Shown here: positions 1 to 7,506 of the stretch, piece by piece
Layout of the letters: the number at the start of each line of letters is the position of its first letter
Numbering within the stretch: position 1 is the stretch's first letter
DNA from: a virus
Strand: one strand, 5' to 3'
Length of the DNA stretch: 57,889 bases
IMG/VR virus record: IMGVR_UViG_3300021131_000007
Coordinates: 1 to 57,889 of that record
Position numbers and translations under genes: made by a program
Notes under the pieces: generated by a model
Database searches by the model: none
Seen by the model: only the letters and a program-made list of their open reading frames with translations
What the model was told of the DNA's origin: nothing

Positions 1-1
1 T

Positions 2-1555
2 GCTACAGTATCACAATCAAATTCAACAGGGTCAGCTACAAACTCACATGTTTCTTCTGTAACAGTAGATACATATGGTCGTGTAACTGGTGTAACAACT
101 TCACCAATTAATGTAGCAACATCTTCTCAACAAGGTGTGGCAACATTTAATACAGCATCGTTTGCTGTAACAAATGGAGATGTTACTATCAAGGCTGCTG
201 GAGTTTCTAACACTCAGCTTGCAAACTCAAGCGTAACTGTTGGTACAACAGCAATAGCACTTGGAGCTTCTTCAACCACACTTGCTGGACTTACATCTGT
301 AACTTCAACAGGGTTTACTGGTGCTTTTACAGGTAACGTAACTGGTAATGCTGATACTGCAACCAAGCTTGCAACAGCACGTAATATTAACGGTGTAGCA
401 TTTGATGGTTCTGCAGCAATTACTGTAAAAGCATCTACCACAAACGCCCTTACAATTGGAACGGGACTTTCAGGATCATCATTTGATGGTTCAGGTGCAG
501 TAACAATTGCTATAGATTCAACAGTAGCTACATTAACTGGAACACAGACTCTTACAAATAAAACTCTTACATCTCCAATAATTGGAACAATTGTTAATAC
601 AGGAACACTTACACTTCCAACATCAACAGATACACTTATTGGTAAGGCTACAACAGATACCCTTACAAACAAGACATTTGATACAGCTGGAACAGGTAAC
701 GTATTTAAGATTGCTGGAACTCAAATTTCAGCTAACACAGGTACAGGATCAAACGTTCTTGCTACCAGTCCATCTGTAACTGGTCTTTCAACAGATACTC
801 TTACAACAACTGGTAACGTAACAGTTGGTGGTAACTTGACAGTTAATGGTACAACAACCACAATTAACTCAACAACTCTTAATACAACAGAGCAGGTTCT
901 TGTTATCTCTAATGCAGCCACCCCAACAGATGTAACCGCAAACGGTGCGGGAATTACAATTAAGGGTACTACAGACAAGACAATCAAGTGGTACTCATCA
1001 ACAGGTGCTGTAACATTCTCTGAAAACGTAGATCTTGCTTCAGGTAAGACATACAAGATTAATGGAACAGATGTCCTAACATCAACAGCAGTTCTTGGTG
1101 TAACTGTAACAAATATTGCCACAATAACTGGATCTCAAACACTTACAAATAAGACTTTGACTACCCCAGTATTAAATGGTCCATCAGTTAACTCTGCTGG
1201 TATTACATTCTCAGATTCAACAGTACAAACAGTTGCTGGTGTACCATCTATAACATCAATAGATAATACAACTTTTGCAACAGGTACCGTAAGCCTTGCA
1301 ACTGGTCTTAAAGATTATATGGTTAAGGTTGGAGCAAGCGTAACCATAACATTACAACAGGATTCAGCAGCAACATATCCAGTAGGATCATCTATTGATT
1401 TCTATGCAAATGGAACTGGAGCAGCTTTTGCAGCAGGAACTGGAGTAACAATAATCAATACCCCAGGATTAAAGTTTAGAGCAGTTGGATCAGTTGCAAC
1501 TGCAATGAAGGTAGCAGCAAATACATGGTTGGTCTTCGGAGACCTTTCAGCGTAA
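2..1555 (+). CDS. Tail fibre / receptor-binding protein, 5' end missing
   Basis: The frame is open from the left edge, so the N-terminus lies outside the window; 517 residues remain. The protein is low-complexity and rich in Thr, Ala, Gly and Val. It has a VTVDTYGRVTG box near its visible start and three spaced TLTNKT boxes, a combination common in shafts of phage tail fibres. The last 90 residues or so are less repetitive and probably form the tip. No signal peptide or enzyme motif is visible. It ends 22 bases before a fibronectin-type tail gene. The tail-fibre call is from composition and boxes, not from a catalytic signature. A GTG at 137 could be taken as a start, but the frame continues upstream in the same style, so I treat the gene as truncated. 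Confidence 0.8.
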   Translation, partial: ATVSQSNSTGSATNSHVSSVTVDTYGRVTGVTTSPINVATSSQQGVATFNTASFAVTNGDVTIKAAGVSNTQLANSSVTVGTTAIALGASSTTLAGLTSVTSTGFTGAFTGNVTGNADTATKLATARNINGVAFDGSAAITVKASTTNALTIGTGLSGSSFDGSGAVTIAIDSTVATLTGTQTLTNKTLTSPIIGTIVNTGTLTLPTSTDTLIGKATTDTLTNKTFDTAGTGNVFKIAGTQISANTGTGSNVLATSPSVTGLSTDTLTTTGNVTVGGNLTVNGTTTTINSTTLNTTEQVLVISNAATPTDVTANGAGITIKGTTDKTIKWYSSTGAVTFSENVDLASGKTYKINGTDVLTSTAVLGVTVTNIATITGSQTLTNKTLTTPVLNGPSVNSAGITFSDSTVQTVAGVPSITSIDNTTFATGTVSLATGLKDYMVKVGASVTITLQQDSAATYPVGSSIDFYANGTGAAFAAGTGVTIINTPGLKFRAVGSVATAMKVAANTWLVFGDLSA

Positions 1556-1577
1556 TTAAAATAAGGAGAAAATATAA

Positions 1578-2420
1578 ATGTCAAAACAAGCAGGTAGATA
1601 CTCAGAATCGGCAAATGATTTCTTGCAACCACTAGCTGTAACTTCACTTACAGCAACAGATGTAGGAACAAACAGACCGTACTCAGCAACAGCAAATACA
1701 ACATCAGCAGCTTCTGCAGCGGGAACAGGTGGAGCAGTAAATCTTTCTTGGACATTGCCTGCAAATTCTCCAGCAGCGACTTCTTATACTATTACGAGTA
1801 CTCCTGCAACGTACACCGTTAGTACTGGTTCCTCTACTCCTTCTTATACATTTGAAGGACTTGCTTCTAATACTTCTTATACATTTACAGTAGTTGCAAC
1901 TAATGCAGTAGGTAGCTCAGATGCAACTACTTCTTCATCAGTAACTGTAACAACAGTTCCAAATGCTCCACAAAGTCCATCTGCTACAGCTCAAGTTTTA
2001 TATGATACTATTGATTGGACAGATGGACAAAACGGCGGTCAAGCAATAACCAGTTACACCATAACATCAAGTGCAAATGGTTCTCAAACTGGAATTACTT
2101 CACATCCTTATAATTTTACAGAATCTGCAGGGGCACAAGATTATTATGTTGTATATGCACTAAATGCTAATGGAACTTCAGCAGCATCAGCACAAACAGG
2201 AACAGTAACAACACAAGCCCCATTCTTTCCTCCATTCTTTCCACCAGGGTTCTTTTCTCCACCAGGGTTCTTTGCCCCTCCAGGGTTTTTTCACCCACCA
2301 GGGTTCTTTGCTCCTCCAGGGTTTTTTCACCCACCAGGGTTCTTTTCGCCACCAAGATTTGGTACATCTTCAATTAGATTTAAAGAAGATGTTGTCGAGA
2401 TTATAAATATTAGTATATAA
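1578..2420 (+). CDS. Fibronectin-III tail protein with PPGFF repeats and the first part of an S74-type C-terminus
   Basis: The 280-residue protein starts at ATG with an AAGGAG ribosome site at 1562-1567. Residues about 45-130 and 130-215 look like two fibronectin type III domains (SYTITSTPATY and SYTFEGLASNTSYTFTVVATNA patterns). Then come six tandem Pro-Pro-Gly-Phe-Phe-X units and the segment FGTSSIRFKEDVVEI. This segment resembles the start of the peptidase S74 intramolecular chaperone domain, in which a Ser and a Lys five residues later (here SSIRFK) act in self-cleavage. The frame stops at 2420, and the rest of the domain continues in another frame from 2431. The repeat has Pro in X-Pro-Gly context, the site type used by collagen prolyl 4-hydroxylases, and hydroxylase genes follow downstream. 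I infer a tail-tip or fibre role and a possible modification substrate. Confidence 0.75.
   Translation: MSKQAGRYSESANDFLQPLAVTSLTATDVGTNRPYSATANTTSAASAAGTGGAVNLSWTLPANSPAATSYTITSTPATYTVSTGSSTPSYTFEGLASNTSYTFTVVATNAVGSSDATTSSSVTVTTVPNAPQSPSATAQVLYDTIDWTDGQNGGQAITSYTITSSANGSQTGITSHPYNFTESAGAQDYYVVYALNANGTSAASAQTGTVTTQAPFFPPFFPPGFFSPPGFFAPPGFFHPPGFFAPPGFFHPPGFFSPPRFGTSSIRFKEDVVEIINISI
2241..2348 (+). repeat. Six tandem 18-bp units coding Pro-Pro-Gly-Phe-Phe-X
   Basis: Units begin CCACCAGGG or CCTCCAGGG and alternate in a 36-bp higher-order pattern (X = Ser, Ala, His, Ala, His, Ser). They lie in frame inside the fibronectin-type tail gene. Unit number is likely to vary between relatives by slippage or unequal recombination. 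The proline before each glycine is in the context preferred by collagen-type prolyl 4-hydroxylases. Confidence 0.95.
2349..2387 (+). repeat. Copy 1 of a 39-bp dispersed repeat coding the S74-type start motif
   Basis: This stretch directly follows the PPGFF repeat and matches 35128-35166 at 37 of 39 positions. Both copies encode PPRFGTSSIRFKE and both follow a proline-rich tandem repeat, in genes 33 kb apart. This indicates recent duplication, gene conversion or strong conservation of the element. Confidence 0.93.
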
Positions 2421-2443
2421 TATAATTTAAATGATAAATATTA
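2403..2443 (+). repeat. Near-tandem 31-bp duplication that splits the S74-type gene
   Basis: The ten bases ATAAATATTA occur at 2403-2412 and again at 2434-2443, offset by 31. Removing one 31-bp period would restore a single frame running from the SSIRFKE motif into INFKEVIKKLRPVTW. The inserted stretch carries the TAA stop (2418-2420), AT-rich TATAAT-like sequence and the ATG of the next frame. It looks like an insertion or slippage event, or a deliberate split. Confidence 0.75.
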
Positions 2444-2724
2444 ATTTTAAAGAAGTTATAAAAAAACTTCGTCCAGTGACATGGATTTATAAAAACGATG
2501 AATCTAGAAAAAGATATATTGGATACATAGCTGAAGAATTATTTGAAGAAGAAGCATTTAAATATGTTGTTTCTTTAGATGAGGACGGGATTCCAAATGG
2601 AATTAGCTATGAGTCATTATCTATATATGCTTTAGAAGGTTTAAAAACAGCATATGCTGAAATAGAAAATTTAAGTAATAGGATTTCTTATCTAGAATCC
2701 AAATTGGATGAAAAGAGCAATTAA
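2431..2724 (+). CDS. C-terminal part of an S74-type intramolecular chaperone, separate frame
   Basis: The 97 residues contain KKLRPVTWIYK, YIGYIAEEL and PNGISYESLSIYALEGLK, followed by a C-terminal heptad-like helix (IENLSNRISYLESKL). This order matches the body of peptidase S74 domains, which assist trimer folding of phage fibres and are then cleaved off. The upstream half, with the Ser/Lys motif, is at the end of the preceding gene in another frame. No convincing ribosome site precedes the ATG, so translation may rely on re-initiation after the stop 10 bases upstream, or the gene may be a frameshifted remnant. Its stop at 2722-2724 is in the same frame as the following glycosyltransferase. 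Confidence 0.7.
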   Translation: MININFKEVIKKLRPVTWIYKNDESRKRYIGYIAEELFEEEAFKYVVSLDEDGIPNGISYESLSIYALEGLKTAYAEIENLSNRISYLESKLDEKSN

Positions 2725-3690
2725 ATTAAAATATTAATTTCCGTATCAAATTATTGCGATCCAGAATACGAAATGACAATAAGGTCTTTATGGGATAACG
2801 CTGGAATGAAAGAAAATCTTATATTTTCTTTAGTTTCAGAAGATTTTAAAGAATATGATTTTTCTTATATTCCAAGTAATCAATTATATTACAAACATTT
2901 TCCCCTAACAGAACATAGTCTTGAATATAGGGGCGGGGTATGCTGGTCTAGAAATCTTGCGACACAAGTTCCAGTAGATTATGATTATTATGTACAATTT
3001 GATTCTCATACATTAGCAGTAAAAGACTGGGATATTATGGCTTTGTCAGCTTATGAAAATTTAAAACATGTTTGGGATAAAATTATTATTTCTGGACACC
3101 CAGCAGATTATGAATATCTTCCAGATGGAACTATTAATTTTTATCAATTCCCACTTACTCCAACCTATGTAGAAAATTTAGAAGGCCTTGTTCCTGGTTA
3201 TACTTTTCCAAAATATAATTCAGTTCCACTTAAAGAATATAAAGAGTCTGCTTGGATAACTGGTTGTTATATATTTGCTCCAAAAGCTTGGGTAGATGAA
3301 ATAGGTATAGAAAAGCAATGGTCATTTAACGTTGAAGAATTTATGATGACTATAAAAAGTTTTAATTTTGGATGGAAAGTTTTAAGCTATGGACAAAGAC
3401 ACGTATTCCATCATTCCTCACATACACTTCCAGATGGATCTATAACTAGAAATAGATTTAGACCATGGGCAGATAGCAGGGCTAATGCTTACTGGCAACA
3501 TGTTTATAGAGAAACTGATAAATTATCATACTTTATGTCAGAACCTATAGAAGGAATGACTTGGATGGGATTGTATAACTTTTTTGATGTTAATAAATTA
3601 GATAGAAAATATTTAGAATATATTCCTGATTACCATCAATATGGAAAATCAATAAAAAGACAAAATCTTGGGATGCCCCCAAGAAATTAA
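2725..3690 (+). CDS. GT60-like glycosyltransferase (Skp1 GlcNAc-transferase family)
   Basis: The protein carries the two hallmarks of the GlcNAc family (GT60), whose known member Gnt1 of Dictyostelium adds GlcNAc to hydroxyproline of Skp1. The first is an N-terminal strand ILISVSNYCDPEYEMTI; the second is YYVQFDSHTLAVKDWD, with the D-x-H metal motif about residue 93-95 from 2725. The only ATG in frame is at 2773, which would delete part of the first motif. Homology therefore argues for a start at or near the ATT codon at 2725, directly after the previous stop. An ATG at 2708 would reach this frame if one A were added in the A-run near 2729, so an indel or frameshift is an alternative. Placement between proline-repeat tail genes and prolyl-hydroxylase-like genes suggests hydroxyproline glycosylation of phage proteins. 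Family call is firm by motif; substrate is inferred. Confidence 0.8.
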   Translation: MKILISVSNYCDPEYEMTIRSLWDNAGMKENLIFSLVSEDFKEYDFSYIPSNQLYYKHFPLTEHSLEYRGGVCWSRNLATQVPVDYDYYVQFDSHTLAVKDWDIMALSAYENLKHVWDKIIISGHPADYEYLPDGTINFYQFPLTPTYVENLEGLVPGYTFPKYNSVPLKEYKESAWITGCYIFAPKAWVDEIGIEKQWSFNVEEFMMTIKSFNFGWKVLSYGQRHVFHHSSHTLPDGSITRNRFRPWADSRANAYWQHVYRETDKLSYFMSEPIEGMTWMGLYNFFDVNKLDRKYLEYIPDYHQYGKSIKRQNLGMPPRN

Positions 3691-3727
3691 ACATGATATA
3701 CTAACATACATAGTAGATAGGAAAACT

Positions 3728-4441
3728 ATGAACAACTATGACAGTTCATACCCATTACAACCCAACTGGTCAGCACAAGAACAGCTATTTAACGGAGTTT
3801 GGGTTTATAGAAATATATTCAAAAAAGATATAAATATTATAGATAGATTAAATCAAATTGGTCAGCAAGCAAATGTTGATAACGATTCTAGATATGAATG
3901 GACTTTTGGTTTTGTTGGATATGCAGATAAAAGACCAGAATATAGAGACTGTGAAGATATAAAAATTGGTCAAATAGATTATCCAAGAAATCAAACAGAA
4001 CAATATGTTGGCGATCTTTGGAAAGACTTAAGGTCAATACAAAATCCAGCAGTGCAAGATTATTGCAGCAGATATTCATTAAGAATGAATTATTGGGAAG
4101 TAATGAATTGTATTAAATACGGACCAGGACAACACTTTCAAGAACACGCTGATCATGGATTTTCTTATAGTGCTACAGTTTCTTTAGTTGGTTATCCTAA
4201 TGATGATTATACTGGAGGAGGACTATATTTTCCTAAATTAGGTTTAGATATAAAGCCTACAGCAGGAGATTTATATATATTTCCATCAACCTATCTATTT
4301 TCGCATGTAGCTAAACCAGTTGAATCTGGAACAAAATATTCTATAGTTACAATGCTAGATTACAATGATCATGCTCATAATCAAGAATTTATGCAAATGC
4401 GAGAAAAATGGGTTAGAAATGAACAGCATAAAAGCTTTTAA
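3728..4441 (+). CDS. 2OG-Fe(II) oxygenase, prolyl-4-hydroxylase type (paralogue 1)
   Basis: This is a 237-residue double-stranded beta-helix oxygenase that should couple oxidation of 2-oxoglutarate to hydroxylation of a substrate side chain. Visible residues are His140 and Asp142 (EHADH) and distal His193 (FSHVAK) for iron, with Lys203 placed to bind 2-oxoglutarate. The core NDDYTGGGLYF and IKPTAGDLYIFPS is typical of prolyl 4-hydroxylase-like members. The frame is open further upstream to an ATG at 3668 overlapping the glycosyltransferase. I prefer 3728, which has AGG seven bases upstream and a conserved beginning. It is the first of seven oxygenases in this cluster. Substrate is unknown; the neighbouring proline-rich tail proteins are candidates. 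Confidence 0.85.
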   Translation: MNNYDSSYPLQPNWSAQEQLFNGVWVYRNIFKKDINIIDRLNQIGQQANVDNDSRYEWTFGFVGYADKRPEYRDCEDIKIGQIDYPRNQTEQYVGDLWKDLRSIQNPAVQDYCSRYSLRMNYWEVMNCIKYGPGQHFQEHADHGFSYSATVSLVGYPNDDYTGGGLYFPKLGLDIKPTAGDLYIFPSTYLFSHVAKPVESGTKYSIVTMLDYNDHAHNQEFMQMREKWVRNEQHKSF

Positions 4442-5117
4442 AGTAAGAGGAGAAGGATACGGCATTCTTTCTCAACTTTCAGTTAAAAGAGACTGGATGG
4501 ATAATACTTGGGAAGCACATGCTTATAAATGTTTTCCAGTAAGTTTAACTAATCAATTAGGATGGGGAATTTCATTTCCTGAAGATATTACTTTTATCTG
4601 GGATGGCATTTCAGATTCTTCTCCAGATCATGTTAAGATTCTTAAAGGGGAAAAGTATGCTTATTCTGGACGGGCTAACGCTACAATAAGTTTTAATACA
4701 GGAATTAGGTTTGTTACAAATTCTGACATTTCATTACTGCAAATGCCAGTTCCAAACTACCCAAGAGATGGGGTTTCTCCTTTTACTACTTTAATAAGTA
4801 CATCTTTTTTTCAAGGAGAGATTCCAGTAGCTTGGCAAATAACTAAACCAAATGTTGAAATTACAGTAAAAGCCAATACTCCCATTATATCTATTTTGCC
4901 AATTAATTTAAGTGAATTACAAAATTCAGAAGTTGTTTTTGAAGATATTTTAACAATGAAACATTTTATAGAAAATCCAGAAGAGTACGGTAACCTTGTT
5001 TATGAAATTAATAGAACTGGAAAATGGACTAATTTTTATAGAGATGCCGTTGATCATAAAGGAAATAAACTTGGAGAGCATCAAGTAAAAACAATTAAAT
5101 TGCACGTTAAAGAGTAA
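4419..5117 (+). CDS. DUF6065-like protein
   Basis: The 232-residue protein overlaps the preceding oxygenase by 23 bases. It starts at ATG 4419 (MNSIKAFKVRGEG), because the earlier in-frame ATGs would add residues unlike the rest. The pattern WMDNTWEAHAYKCFPVSL, then NQLGWGI, a WDG motif, GIRFVTNSDISLLQMPVPN and a final TPIISILPI strand agrees with my memory of DUF6065, a family of unknown function. No HxD iron motif is seen, so it is not another canonical 2OG oxygenase. Its position between two oxygenases suggests a part in the same modification pathway, possibly as a sugar- or cofactor-related beta-sandwich protein, but that is speculation. Confidence 0.65.
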   Translation: MNSIKAFKVRGEGYGILSQLSVKRDWMDNTWEAHAYKCFPVSLTNQLGWGISFPEDITFIWDGISDSSPDHVKILKGEKYAYSGRANATISFNTGIRFVTNSDISLLQMPVPNYPRDGVSPFTTLISTSFFQGEIPVAWQITKPNVEITVKANTPIISILPINLSELQNSEVVFEDILTMKHFIENPEEYGNLVYEINRTGKWTNFYRDAVDHKGNKLGEHQVKTIKLHVKE

Positions 5118-5139
5118 ATCTTGTTTTTTTTTATAAATA

Positions 5140-5148
5140 TGGTAAAAT
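5140..5148 (+). promoter_or_regulatory. Putative extended -10 promoter (TGGTAAAAT)
   Basis: This element lies in a 59-base gap 28 bases before the next oxygenase start, just after a T-rich tract. It differs by one base from the TGGTATAAT element found at six other intergenic sites. No -35 is recognised. Confidence 0.45.
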
Positions 5149-5176
5149 TAATATATAGTCGAAAGTAGATAACCTA

Positions 5177-5911
5177 ATGGTTGAAAATAACTGGAATAAA
5201 AACGAAATACCGCAATCAATAACTCCTTCTGGATTTTTTGGCAATTCTTCTGATAATATTGTTGAATTAGAAAATTTTATAACAGAATACGAGCAAAATA
5301 AACTTATGACATTTGCATTAAATAATAAAATTTGGGACGAGACAGAAACACACGTAGATAAAGACGGACTAGTGTTATATGATGCCAATATTTGGAAAGA
5401 TAGAGTTTGTACATACAATTCTTTAATGGCTTCCGACCCATCAATCCTAGAATTAATTTATGATATGATTCGCAGATTAAAAATCGAAGTAGACAAATTT
5501 TTTAATGTAGATGTTAAAGAAACTGGACCAGCTATAGTTAGATGGCCTATAGGTTCAAGACAAGAACCACATGCAGATAAAGAATTTTGGGTGGGTGAAG
5601 AAATGGGAAGACCAAATGATTTTCCTTGGTATGATATAGCTGGATTGTTTTATTTTAATGATGATTACGAAGGAGGGGAACTATACTTTCCCCAACACGG
5701 TATAGAGTTTAAGCCAAAAGCAAGGGCAGCTTATTTTTTTCCAGGAGATAGATATTATGCTCATGGAGTAAGACCTATAAAATCTGGTAATAGATTTACA
5801 TCTCCATTTTTTTGGACAATTAAAAAACATACTGGAGAAAAACAACCTCCAGTAGGATATATTGGTGGATTTGAAAATCCAGAATATAAAAAACTATTTG
5901 AGGGTGAATAA
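5177..5911 (+). CDS. 2OG-Fe(II) oxygenase, prolyl-4-hydroxylase type (paralogue 2)
   Basis: The 244-residue protein has the iron triad His132-x-Asp134 (PHADKEF) and His196 (AHGVRP), with Arg206 in the 2-oxoglutarate position. FNDDYEGGELYFPQHG and KPKARAAYFFPGD form the jelly-roll core. The N-terminal 110 residues form the usual helical support. It is preceded by a short gap holding a promoter-like element, so a transcript may start here and run through the next oxygenases. The next ATG follows after one base. It is clearly related to, but strongly divergent from, its neighbours, which implies old duplication or separate acquisition. Substrate unknown. Confidence 0.87.
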   Translation: MVENNWNKNEIPQSITPSGFFGNSSDNIVELENFITEYEQNKLMTFALNNKIWDETETHVDKDGLVLYDANIWKDRVCTYNSLMASDPSILELIYDMIRRLKIEVDKFFNVDVKETGPAIVRWPIGSRQEPHADKEFWVGEEMGRPNDFPWYDIAGLFYFNDDYEGGELYFPQHGIEFKPKARAAYFFPGDRYYAHGVRPIKSGNRFTSPFFWTIKKHTGEKQPPVGYIGGFENPEYKKLFEGE

Positions 5912-5912
5912 G

Positions 5913-6764
5913 ATGAGTCAAATAAATTTAAGAACTGATATTAATAATCTGGATTGGATAGAGCTTTATCCTAATGTAATTGTTTATCAAAACATGTTAA
6001 ATAATCCAGAAGAAGCTTATAAAATTATGATGAATTCAGAGCAATCTGCTGAAGGAAAATATTTTTTTAAAAAATGGGATCTTTGGGCTAGTTTTGGAAC
6101 CTACACACAAGCAAAATTTGGAGAAGATCTAAATGATGCACAATTAGGTTCAGAGTTTGATCAAGAAAAAAATCTTTTTGATGAGATAGCGATAGCTTAT
6201 GATAAAGCTATTTCTCATTATTTTCAACATACTGGAATAGATATTCCAGAAAAAGCAAGATATAGTGGTCAATCTTGGTGTAAATATTTTAATAAAATTG
6301 ATACTTTAAAGAATAAAATGACAATGCAATATCACACAGATTATATTGTTTCTGAAAGAGATATGCCAGGTGAAAAGTTTCATACAACTTGTACTTTTTA
6401 TATAAATGATAATTACAATGGTGGGAATCTTGAGTTTTATATTAATGGTACTATAGTAAATCATAAACCAAAAGCTGGAGACCTTGTAATATTCCCATCA
6501 ACACAACCATATTTTCATGGAGTAAAAACCATTCCAGATGGTAATAAGTTTTTTATTAGAAACTTTGTAATGTCTGATTATGAAGGATCAAAAGAATGGT
6601 TAGATAATCAAAAAAAGTTTGGTGCCTATAGATGGGCAAAAAAAGAATTTGAAAGAATAGATTACGAAAATCCAAGAAATATGATGTATCTGCAAAATGG
6701 AAAAATTATTTCTTATGATGATCTCATGAAAATCAATGAAAAAGAAGGTCAAAATGAAGTATGA
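5913..6764 (+). CDS. 2OG-Fe(II) oxygenase (paralogue 3)
   Basis: This 283-residue member is longer than its neighbours because of an insert-rich N-terminus and a 60-residue C-terminal extension after the core. The triad is His141, Asp143 (YHTDY) and His202 (FHGVK), with Lys212 in the co-substrate position; INDNYNGGNLEFY and HKPKAGDLVIFPS are the core strands. I start it at ATG 5913, just after the previous stop, with GAGGG upstream; an earlier ATG at 5862 would overlap the previous gene. It overlaps the next gene by 11 bases. Role: probable hydroxylation of a protein or small-molecule substrate; not further defined. Confidence 0.85.
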   Translation: MSQINLRTDINNLDWIELYPNVIVYQNMLNNPEEAYKIMMNSEQSAEGKYFFKKWDLWASFGTYTQAKFGEDLNDAQLGSEFDQEKNLFDEIAIAYDKAISHYFQHTGIDIPEKARYSGQSWCKYFNKIDTLKNKMTMQYHTDYIVSERDMPGEKFHTTCTFYINDNYNGGNLEFYINGTIVNHKPKAGDLVIFPSTQPYFHGVKTIPDGNKFFIRNFVMSDYEGSKEWLDNQKKFGAYRWAKKEFERIDYENPRNMMYLQNGKIISYDDLMKINEKEGQNEV

Positions 6765-7506
6765 TGCAGTATCTGAAGACATTCATATTTATAAAAATTT
6801 TTTAACAGAAGATGAATCTAAAAAAACTTTAGATGTAATTTTAGAGTATGCTGAAAGATTTCCAGATTACTGGAAAGGGATTTCTTTTTATGAATCATAT
6901 TCAGCTGGGTACCCTGAAGTGGGAGACCCCATTTTTAAAAAATATAGCTTGCCAGATGATTGGTTTGAAATACTTATAGATAGATTTAAAGAAGCAGCCT
7001 CTATAGTTGCTGGAGTAGATAAAGACAAAATGTCAAGAATAAGTTTTCATGTACAAAGATGGCTTCCAGGGGCATATGCTCCATTGCATTCAGATAATTC
7101 GAGTAACGAAGGCGTTATGGGTGCATTTACTAGAAGTAGGTATGCTGGATTTATGTATTTAAATGATGATTTTGAAGGCGGTTTGTTAAAATTTCAAGCA
7201 GAGCATGGAAAAAATAATATAGAATTAAAACCAGAAGCAGGAATGTTTGCGATCTTTCATGGTGGACATAAAAATATGCATGAAGTTTCTATTGTTAAAC
7301 ATGGAACTAGATACACTTTAGGTTCATTTTGGGATGATAGAGAAGAATCAGATTACCCCCAAGAATTACGTGATGAATGGGCTAAAGAACTTGCTGAAGT
7401 TAGAGCTATGCAAAAAGAACAACAAAAAGATTGGCAAGAAGTAAGGAAAAAGGGTAAAAGACTTTCTCCTTATGGAGAAGAATATAAAGCTGAGGAAGTA
7501 GAATAA
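6754..7506 (+). CDS. 2OG-Fe(II) oxygenase (paralogue 4)
   Basis: The 250-residue protein has His112-x-Asp114 (LHSDN), distal His176 (MHEVS) and Arg186, plus LNDDFEGGLLKFQ and KPEAGMFAIFHGG. The motif set is complete, so it should be active. ATG 6754 is chosen because AAGG lies seven bases upstream; an alternative ATG at 6736 would add six Lys-rich residues. The C-terminal 60 residues are charged and helical (MQKEQQKDWQEVRKK) and may be a partner-binding tail. The stop overlaps the next start in TAATG, indicating translational coupling. Confidence 0.86.
   Translation: MKYDAVSEDIHIYKNFLTEDESKKTLDVILEYAERFPDYWKGISFYESYSAGYPEVGDPIFKKYSLPDDWFEILIDRFKEAASIVAGVDKDKMSRISFHVQRWLPGAYAPLHSDNSSNEGVMGAFTRSRYAGFMYLNDDFEGGLLKFQAEHGKNNIELKPEAGMFAIFHGGHKNMHEVSIVKHGTRYTLGSFWDDREESDYPQELRDEWAKELAEVRAMQKEQQKDWQEVRKKGKRLSPYGEEYKAEEVE

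Noticed and set aside
214-672. Long minus-strand open frame in the tail fibre gene
   Set aside because: It is the complement of a low-complexity Thr/Ala/Val coding repeat, has no ribosome site and no recognisable domain. All supported genes are on the + strand.
2241-2348. Regular 18-bp repeats as a possible CRISPR array
   Set aside because: The units are contiguous, in frame and code for PPGFFX, with no spacers.
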